Shown here: positions 6,192 to 11,372 of the stretch, one piece after another
How the letters are laid out: the number at the start of each line of letters is the position of its first letter
How positions within the stretch are numbered: the first letter of the stretch is position 1
From: UBA8337 sp049889915
GTDB lineage: Bacteria; Pseudomonadota; Alphaproteobacteria; RS24
DNA: 11,372 nt
Assembly (NCBI GenBank): GCA_049889915.1
Contig: JBMHCM010000038.1
Location: 1-11,372 of the forward strand
Direction of reading: 5' to 3'
Made by a program: the position numbers and the translations under genes
Notes under the pieces: generated by a model
What the model was told of the DNA's origin: nothing
Seen by the model: the letters and a program-made list of their open reading frames with translations, nothing else
The model's database searches: none

Positions 6192-7080
6192 AAACGCCAT
6201 TATCCGTAATCCACTGTGCTAAAGCGGTACCAATTTCATCCGGCGAGTCTTCTTGGATAAAATGCGTGCCTTTCACCGTCACTTCGGTCTGGTTTGGCCA
6301 GCTGCGGCAGAAGTCGCGCATCGCGCCGGTCAAAATCGAGCCCGGTTCGGCATTGATGAACAGTTTCGGCATTGGGCTGGCGGCCATAAAGGCGGCATAA
6401 TTATCGGCAATGGCCACCATTTCCGGCGGTTCCCCGGCAATCGGGATTTGTCGCGGCCAGCTCAGGGTCGGGCGTCGCGCTTCGCCGGCTTCGGCGAATG
6501 GTGCGCGATAGACGGCCATTTCCGTCTCATCCAATGGCCGCATTATCGAGCCCGGCAAGACGCGTTCAACAAAGATGTTTTTTTCAAGCACCAGCTCTTC
6601 CCCGGCCTCTGAACGAAAGCCTTGGAAAATATTACGGGCGTTTTCCGGCCAGTCTTCCCAGCTCGGCACCGGCATGACAATGCCCTCCATATAACAAATA
6701 CCGGCCACCCGTTCGGCATGGCGCGCCGCATAATGAAAGCCCAGCGCGCTGCCCCAATCGTGAATGACCAGAATAATGTTTTCCGTAATGCCCAGTGCCT
6801 CAAGCGCCGCTTCAAAAAACCGGCTGTGTTCGGCAAACAAATATTGTTCCGGCCCGCTATCGGGCAGTTTATCGCTGTCGCCCATGCCAATCAGGTCAAT
6901 GGCGATACAGCGGCCCAGCCGCTCGGCATGCGGCATGATATTGCGCCACAAATAAGACGAGGTCGGGTTACCGTGTTGGAAAACAATCGGCCGCCCGTTC
7001 GGGTCGCCGGTTTCGACATAGGCCATTTTATGGCCCATAACGTCGATGAATTTTTTCTGCGGTGCGTCGCTGCTTGTCAT
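6190..7080 (-). CDS. Haloalkane dehalogenase, LinB-like (alpha/beta hydrolase)
   Basis: 296 residues, co-linear with LinB as far as I can recall its sequence. It should hydrolyse carbon-halogen bonds of haloalkanes to alcohol plus halide, in the cytoplasm. Visible landmarks: FQHGNPTSSYLWRN with halide-binding Asn38; HDWG with nucleophile Asp108 and halide-binding Trp109; Glu132 in YMEGIVMP as third catalytic acid; and the catalytic His in GTHFIQEDSPDEIG (residue 273). RRPTLSWPRQIPIAGEP and KLFINAEPG also match the HLD-II subfamily. The start has GGGAG six bases upstream. It lies 30 bp after a coiled-coil protein gene and 50 bp before a GntR regulator on the same strand. No other catabolic gene is nearby, so the natural substrate may not be hexachlorocyclohexane. 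The symbols linB or dhaA are not assigned because substrate range is unknown. Confidence 0.95.
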   Translation of the reverse strand: MTSSDAPQKKFIDVMGHKMAYVETGDPNGRPIVFQHGNPTSSYLWRNIMPHAERLGRCIAIDLIGMGDSDKLPDSGPEQYLFAEHSRFFEAALEALGITENIILVIHDWGSALGFHYAARHAERVAGICYMEGIVMPVPSWEDWPENARNIFQGFRSEAGEELVLEKNIFVERVLPGSIMRPLDETEMAVYRAPFAEAGEARRPTLSWPRQIPIAGEPPEMVAIADNYAAFMAASPMPKLFINAEPGSILTGAMRDFCRSWPNQTEVTVKGTHFIQEDSPDEIGTALAQWITDNGV

Positions 7081-7110
7081 GGCTGTCTCCCTATTTGGGA
7101 AACCGTGCCA

Positions 7111-7890
7111 TTACATGCCGCGCTCGTCCAGCAGGAACTGTAAGAATTCGCGATAGCGGTTGAGGCGCTCGCGCTCACCCTGCGCATTGTCAAAATAGCG
7201 TTTGTGCAAATCGGTCAGGCTGGCTTCATATTTGACCAGCATGATTTCCATTTCATCGCGCACCATCAGGCTTTGGCTTTCCAGCGCTTCCAGCTGTTCC
7301 ATGATTTGCTGCCGCCGCATTTGCGTCTCTTGCTCAAGCTGCGCAATTTGCCCGCGCAAATCGCCAACCAAGGCACTGCGCGCCGCTTCCATTTCGCCCA
7401 ATAAATCATCGGCACCCTGCCAGGCGGCATTGGATTGATTGCGAATTTCGGCCAGCGTGTCTTGCATACGCATCGACAAATCAGCCATTTCACTGCCCGG
7501 CCGTACCTCGGCACCAATGGCATGGTTCGGTGCCTCAACACGCGGTAGGTCCAAGGCGGCGGCCGGCCCAAACGGATCGTCAGACGGGTTGGTCGTATTG
7601 CCGGCGGGGCTATCGGCAAATTCTGCGGCAATGGCTGCATCCAGTTGATTGGCAATCGGGTCGTCGGTCGCGGCAGTTTGCGCCGTCTCAGCTGCCATAT
7701 CATTTGCCGGCGCTTCGGCCATCTCATTCGCTGCCTGGCTTGCGTCGTTTTGTGCGGGGCCGTTTTGTGCAGAGGGGGCGCCGGGTTGGCTTGGCGTATC
7801 ACCGACCGTATTCGGCTCGGCTTCCAAAATGGCATTAATGGCATCAGCAATTTCGGCCATGCGCCGAACTTCGCTCTCCTCATCAGCCAT
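7111..7890 (-). CDS. Unrecognised protein with disordered N-terminal half and C-terminal coiled coil
   Basis: 259 residues, no family recognised. A short helical start (EVRRMAEIADAINAILEAE) is followed by about 90 residues of low-complexity Ala, Asn, Asp, Pro and Gln that should be disordered. From about residue 130 to the end the chain is highly charged and helical, with heptad-like runs (LRGQIAQLEQETQMRRQQIMEQLEALESQ) typical of a coiled coil, ending in RLNRYREFLQFLLDERGM. No signal peptide or TM segment, so probably cytoplasmic. AAGGAG six to seven bases before ATG supports the start. It precedes the dehalogenase by 30 bp on the same strand and is divergent from the GAF/TM protein gene, with a 138-bp shared upstream region. 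A scaffold or adaptor role would fit the shape but is not shown. Confidence 0.8.
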   Translation of the reverse strand: MADEESEVRRMAEIADAINAILEAEPNTVGDTPSQPGAPSAQNGPAQNDASQAANEMAEAPANDMAAETAQTAATDDPIANQLDAAIAAEFADSPAGNTTNPSDDPFGPAAALDLPRVEAPNHAIGAEVRPGSEMADLSMRMQDTLAEIRNQSNAAWQGADDLLGEMEAARSALVGDLRGQIAQLEQETQMRRQQIMEQLEALESQSLMVRDEMEIMLVKYEASLTDLHKRYFDNAQGERERLNRYREFLQFLLDERGM

Positions 7891-7960
7891 TGGCCACTCC
7901 TTACCTACTCATCCACAACCAACCGGCGGGCGCGCATTTGCACTATGCCGAATCTGCATA

Positions 7961-7977
7961 ACATTTTACAATAATGT
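7961..7977. repeat. Imperfect palindrome in a divergent intergenic region
   Basis: ACATT and AATGT arms flank seven bases in the AT-rich middle of the 138-bp gap between the leftward coiled-coil gene and the rightward GAF/TM gene. It could be an operator for both. On the minus strand TTGTAA (in the palindrome) with CATAGT 18 bp on is a weak promoter candidate for the coiled-coil gene. Neither is strong. Confidence 0.25.
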
Positions 7978-8028
7978 CAGGATTTGGCCATGACTGCTGC
8001 ATATTTTTTTGGGAAAGCGTGACTTTTC

Positions 8029-9048
8029 GTGACTGACGATGTGACCGAAACGCAAAATCCCGACACTGAGGCGGCCTATAAAAGGGCCGACCGGCAAGAT
8101 AGTGTCGGCATGCGCGCCCTTGCCGGCTTGTTTTTGCTGGAGCACGAATTTCGTCGTGTGCCGGGGCAGGCTGATTTGGCGCGTCTGGTGGTCAATCGAC
8201 TCAATCGTTTCGCGCCTTATGATTGGGCGGTGTTTTGGACATGTAGCCCGCGTGGTCGGATTTTTGACGTCACTATTTCCGGCATTGTCAAAAGTAAAGA
8301 CACCAAACCGATTTTGGCGTGGGGGGAAAGGCTCGGCAAATGGCTGAATAAATCCGGCTATGGCAATACTCAGCTGACCCCGGCCATGGTTGATATGGAA
8401 AAGGCCATGAGCGGCTGGCCGGAAAATATGCCGAAATCCGGTCTTTATGTGCCGCTGAAAGGGCAAGACGGAAAATTGCGCGGCGGCATTGTGTTGCTGC
8501 GCGCCGCCGCTTGGTCGCAACCGGTGCGCATCATGCTCGACCAATTGGCCGAGGCGGCAGCCTATACGGTCAATGCTTTGGATGCCGGTGTGCATGGCCG
8601 CAAAGCGCGCCGTCGCAGTTATACCGGGTGGGTTGTGACGGCGGTGCTGACAACCGTACTGGGGCTTAGCTTCTTGGTGCCGATACCGGTCAATGTGCAA
8701 GTGCCGGCAAAGCTGGCGGCCGCCAATAGTGCTGCCAATGCGCCACGCGGCCCGGCACAAATCGACTTGCGTGTGCCGCCGCAAGGGGCTATGGCCTTGC
8801 GCCCCGGTTCGCGATTGAAGACCAATTATCAAGGCACCAATTACGAGCTTGAGGTCGAACATATCTCGCCATGGATTGCCGGTTTGTTTGCCGATAGGCA
8901 AATTCGCGCCCGCATTGTTGCCGCCCCTGACGGGCTGGCCCCTCCGGCGTTGCAACGCATCACCATTGAAAATGCCAGCATGCCGTTGCCGCTCTATATT
9001 CTGCGCGGGCCGATTGAAAGCTTTCGCAAAGCCTTGATGATGGATTAA
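8029..9048 (+). CDS. GAF-like domain protein with one TM segment and a truncated HlyD-adaptor-like tail
   Basis: 339 residues. Residues about 30-190 look like a GAF-type sensory domain (LARLVVNRLNRFAPYDWAVFW near its start, SGLYVPLKGQDGKLRGGIVLLR in the core). A TM helix follows a basic stretch (KARRR) at about 202-222, then PIPVNVQVPAKL, the kind of sequence found after the TM of HlyD-family adaptors. The last 110 residues resemble only the beta-rich parts of such adaptors; the lipoyl half-motifs and coiled-coil hairpin appear absent. GAF-HlyD fusions occur in proteobacteria, so this may be a reduced or diverged member. The start is a GTG with only a distant GGGAAAG, and a second GTG at 8041 is possible. 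It is divergent from the coiled-coil gene, and its stop overlaps the convergent btuF stop. No partner exporter is in the window. The domain call is from pattern only. Confidence 0.6.
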   Translation: MTDDVTETQNPDTEAAYKRADRQDSVGMRALAGLFLLEHEFRRVPGQADLARLVVNRLNRFAPYDWAVFWTCSPRGRIFDVTISGIVKSKDTKPILAWGERLGKWLNKSGYGNTQLTPAMVDMEKAMSGWPENMPKSGLYVPLKGQDGKLRGGIVLLRAAAWSQPVRIMLDQLAEAAAYTVNALDAGVHGRKARRRSYTGWVVTAVLTTVLGLSFLVPIPVNVQVPAKLAAANSAANAPRGPAQIDLRVPPQGAMALRPGSRLKTNYQGTNYELEVEHISPWIAGLFADRQIRARIVAAPDGLAPPALQRITIENASMPLPLYILRGPIESFRKALMMD

Positions 9049-9881
9049 CGGCTGAGGCCGTCGATCAATGCTTTAACGGCGCGCGGTGTTGTGGCACCGG
9101 CGCAGACCAGCAAATTATTGTCAATTTGCACGCGTTTATGCGGCGGATAGGCCTCGGCCAAGGCCGGATGGATGAGAAATTCCAAACCGCGGCTTTCCGC
9201 CTGTTGCGGTGCTTCATTGAGCAGAATGTAATCGGCTTGCGCTGCCAGCGCCTTTTCCAAAGAGACGCGGCCCATAAACGCGCCGCTATGGCGGCCCAGA
9301 TTCTCGCCGCCCGCCAAAGCGATAATCTCGTCAAGAATATGCCCTTTGCCGACGGTCAAGTTACGCCGCTGCAAGGTCATCAGGCGCGGGTGATGGCTGA
9401 CCGGCATCAGCTCTGCCATGTCGGCTTGCAGGCTCTTTATATAAGCGGCGGCCTGCGCCGAGCGTCCCAATACGGCGCCCAGCTTTTCCACTTCGCGCAA
9501 TGCGGCGGCGAAATTATTGGCCGCATCAAGCTTGACGATTTCTATACCCAATTGCGCAATCAGCCGATTACGCAGCGGGTCTGAATAGGAAGAAACGATG
9601 ACCACATCCGGTTTCAGTGCGGCCAGTGTTTCAATCTGACCGTCACTGATCGGATAGGCAGCGGCCTGCGCGGCAAACGCCGACACATCGGCTTGTTGCG
9701 ATTGCGGCGTCAATGCCAAGATTTGCTGCTTGCCGGCGATGGCCATAAGATAAGCGTCAGCGCATAAATTAAGGCTGACGACGCGCGGCAATTCATCGGC
9801 GCGCGCCTGTAACGCCATCGCGACCGGCAAAATTAGCGTCGCGGCGGTCAGCGCGCGCAGAAGTTTTTGTGCCATGCCCAT
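9045..9881 (-). CDS. btuF: Periplasmic cobalamin-binding protein of an ABC transporter (BtuF-like)
   Basis: 278 residues from ATG at 9881 (a second ATG at 9875 is equally possible). Residues 1-28 are a signal peptide ending ARA, so the mature protein is periplasmic. Then PRVVSLNLCADAYLM, ALKPDVVIVSSY and LGIEIVKLD show the two-lobed helical-backbone fold of class III binding proteins for B12, haem and siderophores. The B12 assignment rests on context: a divergent BtuC-type permease 45 bp away and a cobalamin riboswitch plus TonB receptor just beyond. Reading further upstream is possible in frame to 10034 but would cover the start of btuC and lacks a signal peptide, so it was not used. The stop overlaps the stop of the convergent gene. 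An iron-chelate substrate is the main alternative. Confidence 0.82.
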   Translation of the reverse strand: MGMAQKLLRALTAATLILPVAMALQARADELPRVVSLNLCADAYLMAIAGKQQILALTPQSQQADVSAFAAQAAAYPISDGQIETLAALKPDVVIVSSYSDPLRNRLIAQLGIEIVKLDAANNFAAALREVEKLGAVLGRSAQAAAYIKSLQADMAELMPVSHHPRLMTLQRRNLTVGKGHILDEIIALAGGENLGRHSGAFMGRVSLEKALAAQADYILLNEAPQQAESRGLEFLIHPALAEAYPPHKRVQIDNNLLVCAGATTPRAVKALIDGLSR

Positions 9882-9899
9882 GGCTTTCGCTTGCCATAA

Positions 9900-9917
9900 A
9901 TAGACCGCCCTGTCTAT
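9900..9917. repeat. Inverted repeat between divergent btuF and btuC
   Basis: ATAGAC and GTCTAT, perfect 6-bp arms around six bases, lie in the 45-bp gap shared by the two start codons. On the + strand TTGCCA at 9891-9896 could be a -35 for btuC, with a poor -10 inside the right arm. Position suggests an operator or an overlapping divergent promoter; no regulator is identified. Confidence 0.35.
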
Positions 9918-9926
9918 CTTGCCGCC

Positions 9927-10934
9927 ATGAGCCGTCTCGCCCCCTTGACCAAGAGAACCCTTGTTCTGCCCGCCGCCCTTTTGGTGGTTGCCGGATTGTC
10001 TTTGCTGGTCGGCGATGTCAGCACGCCGCCGCAAGCTCTATGGCAGTGGCTGACCGGCCAAGCCGACGGGCTTACCACATTATTGTTTGAAAGCCTGCGC
10101 GCTCCGCGCATTGCATTGGCCGCCTTGACCGGATTTGCTTTGGGGCTGGCCGGTGCGGCGATTCAAGGTTTCTTGCGCAACCCCTTGGCTGAGCCGGGCC
10201 TGCTGGGCGCCTCAAACGGAGCGGCGTTGGGTGCTGTGATGGTCATTTATTTCGGCTTGGCCTCGACCCTGTCTTTTTTGGTGCCGCTGGCTGCGGCCAT
10301 CACCGCTTTGCTGGCGGTCATTTTGCTGCTGTTGATTGCCGGCCGCGGCGCGTCATCCTTGCGGCTCATCTTGGCGGGCTTTGCCGTATCGGCTTTTTGC
10401 GGCGCCGGTATTTCCCTGGCGCTTAATCTCAGCCCGAATTATTTCGCCGCTTTGGAAATCGCTTTTTGGTTATTAGGGGCGGTGGAAAACCGCTCTTGGC
10501 TGCATGTCGGGCTGGCACTGCCCGGCAGTGTGCTTGGCTGCTTGCTGATGCTCGCTTGCGGCAAAAGGCTGGATGCGCTGGCCTTGGGCAGCGATGTTGC
10601 ACAAAGCCTTGGCATTCATCTGCCGCGCTTGCGAGCGCAATTGGCTCTGGGGCTGGCGCTGGCGGTTGGGGCGGTGGTCTCGGTCACCGGTGTCATCGGT
10701 TTTGTCGGGCTGGTGGCGCCGCATTTGGTGCGGCCGTTTTTCGGCGCGATGCCGTCGCGCATTTTATGGCCGTCGGCTTGGGCCGGGGCTTTATTGCTGG
10801 TGCTGGCCGACACGCTGGTGCGCGCCGTGCCGACCATGGTCGAGTTAAAGCTCGGCGTATTGACCGCCTTTATCGGCGTGCCGCTTTTGCTGGCTTTGCT
10901 GACGCGCAGCGGCTCTCTATTGAATGAAAACTAA
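9927..10934 (+). CDS. btuC: Cobalamin ABC transporter permease (BtuC-like, FecCD family)
   Basis: 335 residues, very hydrophobic, with about ten TM helices as in BtuC. Family marks: LRAPRIALAALTGFALGLAG near the start, GFLRNPLAEPGLLGASNGAALGAV, then GVIGFVGLVAPHLVRPFFG, the loop that contacts the ATPase, and LADTLVR...ELKLGVLTAFIGVPLLLALL at the end. It forms the inner-membrane channel through which the BtuF-bound substrate enters. No SD is seen before the ATG, and the gap to btuF is only 45 bp, so initiation may be on a very short or leaderless transcript. The btuB promoter -35 box lies in its last codons. No ATPase gene follows directly; btuB comes next. Substrate assignment to B12 is from the adjacent riboswitch and receptor. 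Confidence 0.87.
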   Translation: MSRLAPLTKRTLVLPAALLVVAGLSLLVGDVSTPPQALWQWLTGQADGLTTLLFESLRAPRIALAALTGFALGLAGAAIQGFLRNPLAEPGLLGASNGAALGAVMVIYFGLASTLSFLVPLAAAITALLAVILLLLIAGRGASSLRLILAGFAVSAFCGAGISLALNLSPNYFAALEIAFWLLGAVENRSWLHVGLALPGSVLGCLLMLACGKRLDALALGSDVAQSLGIHLPRLRAQLALGLALAVGAVVSVTGVIGFVGLVAPHLVRPFFGAMPSRILWPSAWAGALLLVLADTLVRAVPTMVELKLGVLTAFIGVPLLLALLTRSGSLLNEN

Positions 10935-10948
10935 ATCGCGTTTATAAG
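10920..10948 (+). promoter_or_regulatory. Promoter of the riboswitch-btuB transcript
   Basis: TTGAAT (10920-10925), a 17-bp spacer and TATAAG (10943-10948). The -35 box lies inside the last codons of btuC and the -10 just after its stop. The predicted start, about 10954-10955, is one or two bases before helix P1 of the riboswitch, which is strong positional support. Confidence 0.65.
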
Positions 10949-10955
10949 ACCAGTG

Positions 10956-11128
10956 CGGTCAAGGTGCCCCCGTGAAAGGGGGGTAAAAGGGAATATCGTG
11001 CGAAAGTTTCTTTCCAGTCGATAGCTGCTCCCGCAACTGTAAGCGATTTGTTCGGGCCTGATGCCACTCATTTGATGGGGAAGGCGGCCCGCGCAGATAA
11101 TCGCAAGCCAGGAAACCTGCCTTGACCG
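10956..11128 (+). promoter_or_regulatory. Cobalamin riboswitch aptamer
   Basis: The conserved cobalamin aptamer elements are all present in order. A 9-bp P1 helix closes it exactly (CGGTCAAGG 10956-10964 with CCTTGACCG 11120-11128). Next come a CCCCC/GGGGG hairpin, AAAAGGGAA, the core GCTGCTCCCGCAACTGTAAGC, GCCACT, GGGGAAGGC, and the B12 box GCCAGGAAACCTGCC (11107-11121). It lies in the leader of btuB and should reduce btuB expression when adenosylcobalamin is plentiful. Confidence 0.96.
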
Positions 11129-11174
11129 GTCGTCCTTTCGCATGGGGCGGGATGAACCCGGGCGAGGCGGAAAA

Positions 11175-11247
11175 CTCCGTAACAGACGACGTTTGAAACT
11201 GCGCGCGTGCCGCATGATTTGGCGCGCGCCCAACGCTCTGTGAGGAG
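11175..11247 (+). promoter_or_regulatory. Riboswitch expression platform with SD-sequestering helix
   Basis: CTCC (11175-11178) can pair with GGAG (11244-11247) of the btuB SD, extended by ACAGA (11182-11186) with TCTGT (11237-11241). A GC hairpin (GCGCGCG 11201-11207 with CGCGCGC 11223-11229) brings the two halves together. No U tract follows the hairpin, so control of translation initiation is more likely than transcription termination. A further CGGG/CCCG hairpin lies between the aptamer and this region, at about 11147-11160. Confidence 0.6.
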
Positions 11248-11253
11248 ATAAAA

Positions 11254-11372
11254 ATGAAGAAAAATATTATCCGCGGTCTGTTGGCCGCTTTGGTCGCGTC
11301 GCCTGTTGCGGTGCCTGTTGCAGCGCAAGAGGTCGATGAGATTATCGTCTCGGCCACCGGCATTCCGACACC
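11254..11372 (+). CDS. btuB: TonB-dependent vitamin B12 outer-membrane receptor (BtuB-like), 5' part only
   Basis: ATG at 11254 follows a strong SD (GAGGAG, six bases upstream). The 39 codons present encode a signal peptide (KK, a hydrophobic run, AxA-type end around residues 22-24) followed by DEIIVSATG, which matches a TonB box at the mature N-terminus of TonB-dependent receptors. The window ends before the plug domain, so the fold is inferred from this start, the cobalamin riboswitch in its leader and the btuF/btuC neighbours. It should bring cobalamin across the outer membrane using TonB energy. Confidence 0.85.
   Translation, partial: MKKNIIRGLLAALVASPVAVPVAAQEVDEIIVSATGIPT

Noticed and set aside
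7966..8955. Long open frame on the minus strand opposite the GAF/TM gene (also 990-1721 on + opposite the exporter)
   Set aside because: The translations are rich in Arg, His, Gln and Gly with no family pattern, and the opposite strand carries clear genes, so these are antisense shadows.
9882..10034. Longer btuF reading frame starting at 10034
   Set aside because: It would overlap btuC by about 108 bases, the extension is polar and low-complexity, and the signal peptide begins at 9881 or 9875.
11201..11229. GC hairpin upstream of btuB as a Rho-independent terminator
   Set aside because: It is followed by CCAACG with no U tract. It fits better as the inner part of the SD-sequestering structure.
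1..11372. Frequent TTGCCGG / CCGGCAA words, considered as uptake or regulatory repeats
   Set aside because: They lie mostly inside genes and can be produced by codon preference for Leu-Pro, Ala-Gly and Pro-Ala pairs. I could not count them against expectation; a word-count test on the whole genome would decide.

Overview
The window looks like part of a moderately GC-rich alphaproteobacterial chromosome; the genus cannot be named. The clues are a LinB-type haloalkane dehalogenase, a three-gene ECF sigma / anti-sigma / periplasmic sensor unit without a zinc-type anti-sigma factor, an RND exporter paired with a LolA-like protein, and a B12-uptake locus with a cobalamin riboswitch. Genes are tightly packed, often with stop codons touching the next ribosome binding site. 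I see no insertion sequence, CRISPR array, tRNA or rRNA.

Layout. (1) Bases 1-3777: an envelope lipid-type export locus. An RND/MMPL exporter and a LolA-like protein (cut by the left edge) run leftward, and a TetR regulator runs rightward. The 82-bp gap holds two back-to-back promoters that share one -35 element and a clean AAACCG-N2-CGGTTT operator. (2) Bases 3787-5339, leftward: an ECF sigma factor, a one-TM probable anti-sigma factor and a membrane-anchored, helix-rich sensor of the heavy-metal-resistance type. They are translationally coupled or nearly so. (3) Bases 5340-5518: the gap upstream of the sigma gene carries, on the + strand, a probable small RNA with three stem-loops, a C-rich (anti-Shine-Dalgarno) loop and a textbook terminator. 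(4) Bases 5519-7890, leftward: an unrecognised coiled-coil protein, a haloalkane dehalogenase very like LinB, and a FadR-type GntR regulator with a consensus operator just upstream of its gene. (5) Bases 8029-9048: a GAF-like domain plus one TM segment plus a short periplasmic tail resembling an HlyD adaptor that lacks its lipoyl and hairpin parts. (6) Bases 9045 to the end: vitamin B12 uptake, with btuF leftward, btuC rightward, then a separate promoter, a cobalamin riboswitch with a visible SD-sequestering expression platform, and the start of btuB.

How they fit together: region 1 is a self-contained, ligand-responsive export unit. Regions 2 and 3 may form a stress circuit in which an envelope signal frees the sigma factor; a role for the neighbouring sRNA as an output is inference. 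Region 4 pairs a dehalogenase with a regulator that probably controls its own gene. Region 6 provides the outer-membrane receptor, binding protein and permease for cobalamin; the ATPase (btuD) is not in the window.
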